A stretch of DNA of 8,295 nucleotides from Candidatus Omnitrophota bacterium. Its GTDB lineage: Bacteria > Omnitrophota > Gorgyraeia > Gygaellales > Profunditerraquicolaceae. The stretch spans positions 1 to 8,295 of the forward strand of contig JAQTNM010000058.1 of the NCBI GenBank assembly GCA_028713875.1, read 5' to 3'. Position numbers and translations under genes: made by a program. The notes under the pieces were generated by a model that searched no databases, had not been told where the DNA came from, and saw only the letters and a program-made list of their open reading frames with translations. Shown here piece after piece: positions 1-7,042 of this stretch (the stretch's first letter is position 1; the number at the start of each line of letters is the position of its first letter).

Positions 1-49
1 GATTAAAGAACCCTCCTTTTTTAGTTTTTCCCTTAATTATTAAAAATAC

Positions 50-78
50 TTGACTTATATTATCTTTAGTAGTATAAA
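50..78 (+). promoter_or_regulatory. Predicted sigma70-type promoter of the ROK-regulator operon
   Basis: A -35 hexamer TTGACT (50-55) and a -10 hexamer TATAAA (73-78) are separated by exactly 17 bases. Each differs from consensus at one base. Transcription would start near 85, giving an AT-rich leader of about 57 bases before the ATG at 142. The leader has no strong Shine-Dalgarno sequence; only a weak purine run (AAAGAAA, 132-138) lies near the start. The background here is very AT-rich, so a chance match is possible, but the paired hexamers at ideal spacing and the position support the call. No end of an upstream gene is visible in bases 1-49. Confidence 0.55.
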
Positions 79-141
79 TAAAAATTAAATTAAGCACAAA
101 AAATTTTATCCGCTTAAATACCCGTTTAATTAAAGAAACCT

Positions 142-1380
142 ATGCGCAGCATCGACTTCCCCCAAAAAGAAGAACTCAGCGAAAAAGAAAAACGCAATAT
201 CGCCATCCTGGATATTTTAAGAAGACAGGGTCCGATCAGCCGGCCGGATATCTCCAAGGAACTGGGGGTAAACGTGGTAACCATCTCAAACTACGTTGAT
301 GAATTTATAAAAAATAATCTGGTTTATGAGAAAGAGCTTGATATCTCCGAAGGCGGAAGGAGACCTACGCTGCTGGATTTGAATTCTCAGGCCGGTTATG
401 CCGTCGGCATAGGCCTGAACCTTACGAATATGGTGGGCCTGTTGATAGACTTAAGGGGCAATATTATCACCAAGACCCAGGTTTCCAGACCCCGGGCATC
501 CGTTAAAGAAGTCATAGAGTGCGTATTGGAGATTACCCGCGAGATACTGCGGCGATCCAAAGATTACCTGCCGCACATCAAGGGCGTCGGGGTGGGCATA
601 GCGGGCTTAGTCAATAAAAAAGACGGTTCCATCCATTGGCCGCAGAAAATGGATCACTATTACAGCTATGCCTCGGTGGACCTGCCGCTTCGCGAGATCC
701 TTGAAAAAGAGTTTAACCTGCCGGCGCTGATTGAAAATGATGCCAGCTGCGCCTGTTTCGGCGAGCATTGGCTGGATCTGGGCCGCGCCTATAAGAATGT
801 CCTGTTTATGTTTTCCGGAGTCGGCTGCGGCATAATGATTAACGGCGAGATGTATACCGGAACCAGCGGTTATGCCGGGGAGATTTCCATCTATAATTTC
901 AAGGAACAGGACCTTTTTAACTGCGAATTCGGCAAACCCTGTTTCTTAAAACGCTGGGAGACGGATTTAGGCATAACGGATGAACTTAAGTCTATGCTGG
1001 CTAAAGACAAAGAAGAGGCAATGAAATTCCTGAAGTTAACCTCCTCTGTCGGACTTGATAACCTGGATTTAAGGAGCATATTTATTGCTGCCCGCGCTAA
1101 AGATCCTCTGGCATTGCTTGTACTGGAGAGGGCGTCCAGGCGCTTAGGCATTAAGATCGCGCAACTGGTCAATTTATTCAACCCCGAGGTCGTAGTCATC
1201 GGAGGGGGGCTGGAGGAAGCCGGCGAGGAATTTTTAAATAAGGTAAATGCTACAGTTAAAGACTGGGCCTTCCGCGAAATTACCGAAGATTTAAAGATCA
1301 TATATTCGCAATTAAGAGAAAATGCCGTTAGTCTGGGAGCGGCCAGCCTCGTGATAGAAAATATATTTGCCGGGGTATAG
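142..1380 (+). CDS. ROK-family transcriptional regulator (NagC/XylR type)
   Basis: This 412-residue protein has the two-part layout of ROK repressors. Residues about 17-65 form a winged helix-turn-helix (RNIAILDILRRQGPISRPDI, then a recognition helix near 43-56), followed by the GGRRPTLL wing (71-78). Residues about 85-410 are a sugar-kinase-like ROK domain with GVGVGIAGLV (148-157), END at 198-200 (the Asp matches the catalytic base of ROK kinases), GVGCGIMINGEMYTG (226-240) and NPEVVVIGGG (347-356). Fused HTH-ROK proteins of about 400 residues are normally sugar-responsive DNA-binding regulators, not kinases. The usual ROK zinc motif (GH, then CxCGxxGC) is degenerate: GE replaces GH at 246-247, and CEFGKPC is at 261-267. 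It is first in an apparent operon with a coiled-coil membrane protein and a LacI-type regulator. The effector sugar cannot be read from sequence, since no catabolic gene lies nearby. Confidence 0.92.
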   Translation: MRSIDFPQKEELSEKEKRNIAILDILRRQGPISRPDISKELGVNVVTISNYVDEFIKNNLVYEKELDISEGGRRPTLLDLNSQAGYAVGIGLNLTNMVGLLIDLRGNIITKTQVSRPRASVKEVIECVLEITREILRRSKDYLPHIKGVGVGIAGLVNKKDGSIHWPQKMDHYYSYASVDLPLREILEKEFNLPALIENDASCACFGEHWLDLGRAYKNVLFMFSGVGCGIMINGEMYTGTSGYAGEISIYNFKEQDLFNCEFGKPCFLKRWETDLGITDELKSMLAKDKEEAMKFLKLTSSVGLDNLDLRSIFIAARAKDPLALLVLERASRRLGIKIAQLVNLFNPEVVVIGGGLEEAGEEFLNKVNATVKDWAFREITEDLKIIYSQLRENAVSLGAASLVIENIFAGV

Positions 1381-1385
1381 TCAAA

Positions 1386-1391
1386 AAGGAG
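1386..1391 (+). promoter_or_regulatory. Shine-Dalgarno site fixing a GTG start
   Basis: AAGGAG lies 5 bases before the GTG at 1397. It decides the start of the coiled-coil protein. An in-frame TTG at 1367 would give 10 extra residues, overlap the ROK gene and have no comparable ribosome site. Confidence 0.75.
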
Positions 1392-1396
1392 CGTTC

Positions 1397-2263
1397 GTGG
1401 ATAATAAAGTTAAAATAATTATCATCGCGCTCATCGCCGTATTAGCTTTAAGCTTTTTTGTTTCCTTCCAGGCTTATACTTCCAAACAGACAATAGCCAG
1501 GGAAAGGGATTCCTTAAAGAGCAGCAATGAATCCCTGGTCAGAAAAACCAATGAGACGCTGGCGCAGATCCAGCAGCTGCAGAATCGCATGAATGCCATG
1601 AATGCCGACCTGGATAGGCTGACAAAAGAAAAAACGGAGATCCAGGACAAACTTGATTTAGCGAATAAAGAAAAAGCAGGTTTAGCCGAACAGGTGAAAA
1701 TCCTGAAGGCACGGCAAATGGATAGCGCAGACATCCAGGCCATAAAAAACGAAAATGCGTTTTTGAAACGGCAGCTCAAGGCATTAAACAACCGCAGGTT
1801 AGAGCTGGAAGGCAAATTGGCTAATATTCAGGATAAGAATAATATGCTGAATAGCCAGCTTTCCGGGATGGAATCCATGTTGAAGGAAAGGATATCCAAA
1901 ACAGGAGGGGTATCGTCCTCCCTGATGCAGGGGATACCGTCGCCTAATACCGCAAATACACAAACCGGTAAAAAAGAATTCGTAGAATTGCCTCCTATAG
2001 TGGTGAGGCCGCAAAAATCAAGCTTGTCCGAAGCGGATATAAGTGGGCTTGCGGGAAAAGTTTTAGCCGTAAACCGCGAAAATAATTTTATTATAATAGA
2101 CGTTGGAGAAGATGACGGCGTAAAGACAGGGCACATCTTCACGGTATACAGGCAAAACCGGCCCATTGCAGAGGTAAGCGTTATCCAGACCCGCAATGAC
2201 ATTTCGGCCTGCGATATAATGAAAGAAGAGACGGCCATAAAAGTGGGCGATACTCTCAAATAG
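1397..2263 (+). CDS. Signal-anchored coiled-coil protein with C-terminal beta-rich domain, function unknown
   Basis: With the GTG start the protein has 288 residues. A short basic N-terminus is followed by one hydrophobic segment (about residues 6-24, KIIIIALIAVLALSFFVSF) with no clear signal-peptidase or lipobox site. It is probably a signal anchor placing the rest outside the cytoplasmic membrane. Residues about 28-165 are rich in Leu, Lys, Glu, Gln and Asn in heptad-like spacing, so a long coiled coil. This includes MNAMNA, encoded by a perfect 9-bp tandem duplication at 1589-1606. A Ser/Pro/Thr/Asn linker (about 169-198) and PPIVVRP (199-205) lead to a compact domain (about 219-288) with IIIDVGEDDGVKTG and a final KVGDTLK. 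That pattern recalls small beta-barrel domains such as the FlgT C-terminal domain, but this is inference. It lies 16 bases after the ROK gene and 10 before the LacI-type gene. I do not recognise a named family; a cell-envelope or scaffold role is plausible. Confidence 0.8.
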   Translation: MDNKVKIIIIALIAVLALSFFVSFQAYTSKQTIARERDSLKSSNESLVRKTNETLAQIQQLQNRMNAMNADLDRLTKEKTEIQDKLDLANKEKAGLAEQVKILKARQMDSADIQAIKNENAFLKRQLKALNNRRLELEGKLANIQDKNNMLNSQLSGMESMLKERISKTGGVSSSLMQGIPSPNTANTQTGKKEFVELPPIVVRPQKSSLSEADISGLAGKVLAVNRENNFIIIDVGEDDGVKTGHIFTVYRQNRPIAEVSVIQTRNDISACDIMKEETAIKVGDTLK

Positions 2264-2273
2264 ATTCGTAATC

Positions 2274-3299
2274 ATGGTGCGTATTAGAAAAGGCCCCTCC
2301 AAAACCATTTCCATTGAAGATGTTGCCCGGTTAGCCGGCGTATCCATAACCACGGTCTCGCGCGTAATCAACAAGATCCCTTCGGTCAAAGCAAAAAACC
2401 GCCTTAAGGTTCAGGAAGCGATAAAAGAGCTTAAATTTGAACCCTCGGTTTTTGCGCAAAGGCTGGCTACCGGCAAAAGTAATGTCGTGGCCCTGGTCAT
2501 ACCGCGCTATGAAGGGATATTCTATTCATTTTATGCGCTGGAACTGATCCGCGGCATAGGGACGCTGTGCTCCGCCTTGAAATTGGATTTGCTTCTGCGC
2601 CTTGCAGACTCTAGCAGCCCGCTTAATCTAAAAGGTGCGGGAGGCATAATCTTTGCGGACATTATCTCTAACCGCAGCCAGCTTATAGAAGCCCTGGATA
2701 ATCATATCCCTTCCATTGTCATTAACAATTACGTCAAAGATTTAGAGGTAAGCTGTATATCTATTGATAATGAGGGCGGGGCAGAGAGCGCGGTGAATTA
2801 TTTGATTAGCCTGGGGCACCGCAAGATCGCCCATATCACCGGGGACCTCATCACCCAGGCGGCGGCGCAGAGGCTGCAGGGATATAAAAAAGCTTTAGAA
2901 AAAAATAAACTGCCGGTTAGCGATGATTATATTGTGAAGACCGATTATTCACGCGGCCAGGCCAGGTCTGCCGCGGAGAAATTGTTCAAGATGCCTAATC
3001 CGCCGACAGCCGTATTCGTTTCTTCGGATTCAATGGCCTTGGAAGTTATGGCTTTGGTTAAAGAGTTAGATAAAGATGTGCCTAAAGATTTATCCATAGT
3101 CGGATTTGATGATAATCCCTCCGGGCTTTATGGCCCGGTAGCCCTGACTACAGTCAGGCAGCCGCTGGTCAAAATGGCGCAGGAAAGCGTAAAAGAACTG
3201 AGCCTTTTGATGAAAGCGCAGAAACCGCAAAGCCCCAAAAAAATTGTTTTGCCGACTGAGCTGGTAATCAGGGAGTCCTGCCGGCCTCTCAAAATTTAA
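2274..3299 (+). CDS. LacI/GalR-family transcriptional regulator
   Basis: The 341-residue length is typical of the family. Residues 12-32 form the LacI helix-turn-helix (SIEDVARLAGVSITTVSRVI), and residues 57-68 are the hinge helix ending AQRLATGKS with the minor-groove Leu64. From residue 70 there is a periplasmic-binding-protein-like ligand domain with VVALVIP (71-77), IDNEGGAESAVNYLISLGHRKIAHITG (split: IDNEGGA 164-170, GHRKIAHITG 181-190), AVFVSSDSMALE (246-257) and DLSIVGFDDNP (272-282). It binds DNA as a dimer and releases or engages it with a small ligand, probably a sugar or nucleoside. The ATG lies 10 bases after the preceding stop with no recognisable Shine-Dalgarno site, suggesting translational coupling; GTG at 2277 is a possible alternative start. 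The hinge has Ser where Asn usually follows Pro (PSVFA). The ligand and target genes are unknown. Its location just upstream of nrdJ could be incidental. Confidence 0.93.
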   Translation: MVRIRKGPSKTISIEDVARLAGVSITTVSRVINKIPSVKAKNRLKVQEAIKELKFEPSVFAQRLATGKSNVVALVIPRYEGIFYSFYALELIRGIGTLCSALKLDLLLRLADSSSPLNLKGAGGIIFADIISNRSQLIEALDNHIPSIVINNYVKDLEVSCISIDNEGGAESAVNYLISLGHRKIAHITGDLITQAAAQRLQGYKKALEKNKLPVSDDYIVKTDYSRGQARSAAEKLFKMPNPPTAVFVSSDSMALEVMALVKELDKDVPKDLSIVGFDDNPSGLYGPVALTTVRQPLVKMAQESVKELSLLMKAQKPQSPKKIVLPTELVIRESCRPLKI

Positions 3300-3315
3300 A
3301 TACAATTTGTTGTAT
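3300..3315 (+). promoter_or_regulatory. Predicted NrdR box 1 upstream of nrdJ
   Basis: ATACAATTTGTTGTAT is a perfect inverted repeat with 6-base arms and a 4-base centre. Set against the known NrdR box consensus (acaCwAtATaTwGtgt) it matches at 12 of 16 positions by eye, including the key C4 and G13. It starts 31 bp before box 2, the integral-turn spacing typical of tandem NrdR boxes. The same palindrome followed by AATTTTTT could also act as a very weak terminator for the LacI-type gene, but its stem is AT-rich. Confidence 0.7.
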
Positions 3316-3330
3316 AATTTTTTATAATAC

Positions 3331-3346
3331 ATACTACATATTGTAT
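3331..3346 (+). promoter_or_regulatory. Predicted NrdR box 2 upstream of nrdJ
   Basis: ATACTACATATTGTAT matches the NrdR consensus at 13 of 16 positions by eye, keeping C4 and G13. Its arms are complementary at 5 of 6 positions. It ends 7 bases before the -35 hexamer of the nrdJ promoter. NrdR is a zinc-finger/ATP-cone repressor that senses dATP/ATP and represses ribonucleotide reductase genes. Its gene is not in this window. Confidence 0.72.
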
Positions 3347-3353
3347 TTTCATA

Positions 3354-3382
3354 TTGACAAACACTTTATAAAATTGTATACT
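3354..3382 (+). promoter_or_regulatory. Strong sigma70-type promoter of nrdJ
   Basis: A perfect TTGACA (3354-3359) and TATACT (3377-3382) are separated by 17 bases. Transcription would begin near 3389, leaving a leader of about 35 bases. This is too short for a cobalamin riboswitch. The spacer and -10 overlap degenerate NrdR-like half sites (ACAC at 3361-3364 and TTGTAT at 3374-3379). Confidence 0.8.
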
Positions 3383-3413
3383 TTAAATAGAAGATAAAAA
3401 ACTTTAGGAAAAC

Positions 3414-3420
3414 GAGGTGA
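3414..3420 (+). promoter_or_regulatory. Strong Shine-Dalgarno site of nrdJ
   Basis: GAGGTGA is a 7-base match to the anti-Shine-Dalgarno end of 16S rRNA. Its GAGG core is 6 bases from the ATG at 3424. It supports that start and suggests efficient translation. Confidence 0.8.
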
Positions 3421-3423
3421 GAT

Positions 3424-5721
3424 ATGGCTTTAAGATTATCGGACAACGCTTTAAAGGTATTGGAAAGAAGATACCTCAAGAAAGACGAGAACGGCAAGGT
3501 TATTGAAAGCCCTGAAGAGATGTTCGGCCGCGTAGCCAATGCCATTGCCGCTGCAGACAAATCTTACGGTAAAACGGACAAAGAGATTGCCGCCCTGCAG
3601 GAGGATTTTTACCGCGCCATGACGGAGCTGGAATTCATACCGAATTCCCCCTGCCTGATGAACGCCGGCAAAGACCTGGGGCAGCTTTCCGCCTGTTTTA
3701 CGCTTCCCATCAGCGATTCCATGGACTCTATATTTGAGACCCTGAAGGCCACCGCCATAATCCATAAATCCGGAGGCGGCACCGGTTTTTCTTTTTCGCG
3801 CCTGCGTCCGAAAAACTCCGTGGTCAAGACCACCGGAGGCGTTGCCTCCGGGCCTGTTTCTTTCATGAAAGTCTACGATGCCGCTACGGAAGCGGTGAAG
3901 CAGGGCGGCACGCGCCGCGGCGCGAACATGGGGATCCTCAGGGTAGACCACCCCGACATCATGGAATTTATCAGGTGCAAGGAAAATAACGACGTGATCA
4001 ATAATTTCAATATTTCGGTAGCGATCACCGATGATTTCATGAAGGCGCTGGCAGAGGGCAGGGAGTATGATCTGGTTGACCCTCATTACCAGAAGATGGT
4101 TAAGCGGCTTAATGCCAAAGAAGTATTTGACCTGATCGTCAGGCAGGCGCATAAGAACGGCGAGCCGGGGATTATCTTTATTGACCGGGTTAATCAATGC
4201 AATCCCACCCCTAAATTAGGCAAGATTGAAAGCACTAATCCCTGCGGTGAACAGCCGCTCCTGCCTTATGAGAGCTGCGACCTGGGCTCAATAAACCTTT
4301 GCAAGATGTATAAGCGCTCAAACAACGGCCGCTATGAGATTGACTGGGATAAATTAAGGCAAGTTAGCCGTTTAAGCGTGCACTTCCTGGATAACCTTAT
4401 TGACGTGAACAAGTTCCCTCTCCCGGAGATAGAGAAGGCCACGAAAGCCACGCGTAAGATCGGCTTGGGAGTTATGGGTTGGGCCAGCCTCTTGATACGT
4501 TTAGGAATAGCCTATAATTCCGACGAAGCAGTGGCCCTGGCGGAAAAGATAATGTCTTTTGTCTTAAATGAAGCTGTCAAAAGATCGCAGGAATTGGCAG
4601 CAGAAAAGGGGACTTTTCCTGCTTTTAAGGGCAGTATCTACGATAAGAAAGATTCCGGCTTAAAGATGCGTAACGCCACTTTGACCACCATAGCTCCTAC
4701 CGGTACCATTAGTATCATTGCCGGACCTTGTTCCTCGGGGATCGAGCCGTTATTTGCCGTGGTTTATTACCGCAATGTCATGGATAATGATAAATTAGTG
4801 GAGGTTGACCCTCTTTTTGAGGAGATCGCCAGGGAACATGGATTTTACAGCCGCGGCCTGATGGAGAAAATCGCTGAGAGTGCTTCGCTGCAGAATATAG
4901 AGGGTATCCCCGCGGATGTTAAAAAGGTATTTGTGACCGCTCACGACATATCCCCGGAATGGCACGTGCGCATGCAGGCTGCTTTCCAAAAATACGTACA
5001 TAATGCCACTTCAAAAACCATAAATTTCCCGCACGAAGCAACCATGGAAGACGTAAGAAAGGCATACCTTCTGGCTTATGATTTGGGTTGTAAAGGCATT
5101 ACTATCTATCGCGACAAGAGCAGGGAAGAGCAGGTCTTAAATATCGGCAGCAAAGAGCCCAATCCCGGAAAGAAGACCGTGGATATAGAGCCGGGTAAGA
5201 TCGCTCCGCGGCCCAGACCCGAAGTAATTACGGGTACCACCACCAAAGTAGCCACGGGATGCGGTAATTTGTACGTAACCATAAATATTGATGAGCAAGG
5301 CAAGCCTTTTGAGCTTTTTACACAGATGGGTAAGGCCGGCGGCTGCGCTGCCAGCCAGCTTGAAGCTTTAGGCAGGCTCGTATCCCTGGCTTTTCGCTCC
5401 GGCATAGAAGTAAAGGCCATAATCGAGCAGCTGCGTAATATACGCTGCCCCAGCCCTTCCTGGGAAAAAGGACAGCGCATATTCTCCTGTTCGGATGCGA
5501 TCGCCCGCGTAGTCGAGAAAAGGCTGGTTAACAGTAAAGTCGCCCCCGTGGCCGTAGAAACCACTCTGGTAGCAATGAAACACTCCCACAATGATGAGGT
5601 GACCACCTCTGATTTTACCGCCCATGGAGAGATTATGGGCGTCTGTCCTGATTGCGGCGGGACGCTGCGGCATGAAGAAGGCTGCCTGAAATGCCAGGGC
5701 TGTGGTTTCTCTAAATGCTAA
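3424..5721 (+). CDS. nrdJ: Adenosylcobalamin-dependent (class II) ribonucleoside-diphosphate reductase
   Basis: This cytoplasmic enzyme reduces ribonucleotides to deoxyribonucleotides using a thiyl radical made from adenosylcobalamin, without oxygen and without a separate radical subunit. The 765 residues show the class II set. C91 (in QLSACFTLP) and C285 (in YESCDLGSINL) fit the redox pair. C274 in NPCGEQPL (272-279) fits the thiyl-radical cysteine, with N272 and E276 as catalytic partners. The 11-residue distance between C274 and C285 is as in other class II enzymes. KSGGGTGFSFSRLRP (115-129) and APTGTISIIAGPCSSGIEP (424-442) form substrate/phosphate regions. A TSCPD-type domain follows (about 600-690, including KAGGCAASQLEALG). 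The tail (741-765) is a cysteine-rich zinc-ribbon-like segment, CPDC, CxxC and CGFSKC, probably used to re-reduce the active site. No N-terminal ATP-cone is evident, so dATP activity control may be absent in the enzyme itself. Two predicted NrdR boxes precede it. No cobalamin or thioredoxin gene is nearby. Confidence 0.96.
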   Translation: MALRLSDNALKVLERRYLKKDENGKVIESPEEMFGRVANAIAAADKSYGKTDKEIAALQEDFYRAMTELEFIPNSPCLMNAGKDLGQLSACFTLPISDSMDSIFETLKATAIIHKSGGGTGFSFSRLRPKNSVVKTTGGVASGPVSFMKVYDAATEAVKQGGTRRGANMGILRVDHPDIMEFIRCKENNDVINNFNISVAITDDFMKALAEGREYDLVDPHYQKMVKRLNAKEVFDLIVRQAHKNGEPGIIFIDRVNQCNPTPKLGKIESTNPCGEQPLLPYESCDLGSINLCKMYKRSNNGRYEIDWDKLRQVSRLSVHFLDNLIDVNKFPLPEIEKATKATRKIGLGVMGWASLLIRLGIAYNSDEAVALAEKIMSFVLNEAVKRSQELAAEKGTFPAFKGSIYDKKDSGLKMRNATLTTIAPTGTISIIAGPCSSGIEPLFAVVYYRNVMDNDKLVEVDPLFEEIAREHGFYSRGLMEKIAESASLQNIEGIPADVKKVFVTAHDISPEWHVRMQAAFQKYVHNATSKTINFPHEATMEDVRKAYLLAYDLGCKGITIYRDKSREEQVLNIGSKEPNPGKKTVDIEPGKIAPRPRPEVITGTTTKVATGCGNLYVTINIDEQGKPFELFTQMGKAGGCAASQLEALGRLVSLAFRSGIEVKAIIEQLRNIRCPSPSWEKGQRIFSCSDAIARVVEKRLVNSKVAPVAVETTLVAMKHSHNDEVTTSDFTAHGEIMGVCPDCGGTLRHEEGCLKCQGCGFSKC

Positions 5722-5752
5722 AAGCGTTTTTGGGCCGTTATAGTCCCTCGCA

Positions 5753-7036
5753 ATGAAAAAAATCCTGTATATCGTTCTGGATGGTCTGGGTGATCTGCCT
5801 ATAAAAGAGCTGAACGATAAGACTCCGCTTGAGGCGGCTTTGACCCCCAATCTGGATAGACTGGCCCAATCCGGCATAACCGGATCAGTATATCCTGCGG
5901 GTAAAGGCATTGCCCCGGAATCAGACATCGCGGTGATAAACCTGCTGGGGTATGACGCCGATAAATTTTACAGCGGCCGGGGGCCGCTGGAGTGTTTTGC
6001 CGAGGGCTTAAACATCGGTGATGGGGACCTGGGCCTGCGGGTTAATTTTGCGACGGTGGCGCAAGACGGCAAGACCATTATAGACCGCAGGGTAGGCAGG
6101 GATTTGAACAGCGACGAAGCATCAGCCCTGGCCAAAGAGATAAATTCAAAGGTTACTCTTTCCGCAGCCACTTTTGAATTTAAACATACTATCGGGCATC
6201 GCGCAGTTTTGCTCATAAGAGGCATGCGTTCAAAGCTATCCGGATGGATAACCAATACCGATACGGCTTATGCGCGGGAAGGGGTTTTTAGCGTAGCCAA
6301 AGATAAGTTTGAAAATAAACTACAGGAAGCCGTACCCATGCCCGGATATGAAGATTTGCCTGAAGCCAGGGAAGCAGCCGCGCTTTTAAATGAATTTACG
6401 CAGAAATCCCGGGCTGCCCTCAATGAGTCCCTGATCAACAAAAAGAGAGTTTCGCAAAATCAACTCCCCGCAAACGCGATATTATCCCGTGATGCCGGAG
6501 ACCACCTTCCTAAATTCCCCGCGATAGGAGGCATATATAATGCCAAATTCGGCTCTTTTGTGCAGATGCCCGTAGAAAGAGGCATAGCTTTATTGACCGG
6601 GATAGAAGTGATAGAGGTGCCTTCATCAACCGGTCACCTGGATGTGGATTATCCGGTCTGGGCCAAGATCGCACTAGATGCCATACCCAGATACGACGGT
6701 ATTTATGTCCATATCAAAGGCCCGGATGAGCCGGCTCATGACGGAGACTACAGGGCAAAAAAAAAGATCATTGAAATAATAGACAGGTTCTTTTTCGGCA
6801 ACCTGTTAAACGGGCTGGATATGGCAAATACTATCGTGGCGGTGACCGCTGACCACTCCACCGTCTGTAAAATAAAAGCCCATTCGGCTGACCCGGTACC
6901 GGTCATTGTCTGCGGGGGCAATATCAGGCCGGATGGCTCGCTCAGCTTCTCTGAAAAGACAGCAAGGCTCGGTTCAATAGGAGAATTGTGCGGCCGGGAA
7001 ATTATGTCATTCCTTGTAAAGCTCGCCCAAGAGTAG
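5753..7036 (+). CDS. apgM: ApgM-type (COG3635) cofactor-independent phosphoglycerate mutase family protein
   Basis: The 427-residue protein belongs to the alkaline-phosphatase superfamily branch of archaeal-type phosphoglycerate mutases, which interconvert 3- and 2-phosphoglycerate through a phosphoserine intermediate. Visible metal and catalytic motifs are D10 in YIVLDGLGD, the nucleophile S57 in APESDIAV (54-61) with NLLGYD next to it, GRGPLE (75-80), GPDEPAHDGD (323-332, D325 and H329), TADHS (365-369, D367 and H368) and KAHSADPVPV (375-384, H377). All expected ligands seem present, so it should be active. Some bacterial members of this family are instead homoserine kinases, and older databases called them phosphonopyruvate decarboxylase-related. 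Sequence reading alone cannot separate these, and no glycolytic or threonine gene is adjacent. The ATG is 31 bases after the nrdJ stop with no clear Shine-Dalgarno site and no terminator between, so co-transcription with nrdJ is likely. Confidence 0.88.
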   Translation: MKKILYIVLDGLGDLPIKELNDKTPLEAALTPNLDRLAQSGITGSVYPAGKGIAPESDIAVINLLGYDADKFYSGRGPLECFAEGLNIGDGDLGLRVNFATVAQDGKTIIDRRVGRDLNSDEASALAKEINSKVTLSAATFEFKHTIGHRAVLLIRGMRSKLSGWITNTDTAYAREGVFSVAKDKFENKLQEAVPMPGYEDLPEAREAAALLNEFTQKSRAALNESLINKKRVSQNQLPANAILSRDAGDHLPKFPAIGGIYNAKFGSFVQMPVERGIALLTGIEVIEVPSSTGHLDVDYPVWAKIALDAIPRYDGIYVHIKGPDEPAHDGDYRAKKKIIEIIDRFFFGNLLNGLDMANTIVAVTADHSTVCKIKAHSADPVPVIVCGGNIRPDGSLSFSEKTARLGSIGELCGREIMSFLVKLAQE

Positions 7037-7042
7037 TATAAT
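7014..7042 (+). promoter_or_regulatory. Possible promoter of mnmG overlapping the end of the apgM-type gene
   Basis: A consensus -10 TATAAT (7037-7042) directly follows the apgM stop codon. A 4-of-6 -35 match, TTGTAA (7014-7019), sits 17 bases upstream, inside the last codons. Transcription would start near 7049 and give a leader of about 110 bases before mnmG. The leader contains the palindrome TGCCGGCA (7080-7087), a short GCGA/TCGC stem (7100-7110) and the hairpin at the ribosome site. Confidence 0.42.

Noticed and set aside
114..129. Inverted repeat TTAAA-N6-TTTAA in the ROK leader as an autoregulatory operator
   Set aside because: Only five A/T pairs in a very AT-rich stretch, so chance is likely and it does not resemble a known ROK operator.
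2..137. Direct repeat ATTAAAGAA at 2-10 and 129-137
   Set aside because: Nine AT-rich bases, no supporting structure, and no link to a mobile element or binding site.
3451..4197. Long open frame of 248 codons on the minus strand within nrdJ
   Set aside because: It lies wholly opposite a clearly conserved coding region, has no recognisable domain, and is a codon-bias shadow.
5368..5928. Minus-strand open frame of 186 codons across the end of nrdJ and start of the ApgM-type gene
   Set aside because: It overlaps two well-supported genes on the other strand and has no family resemblance.
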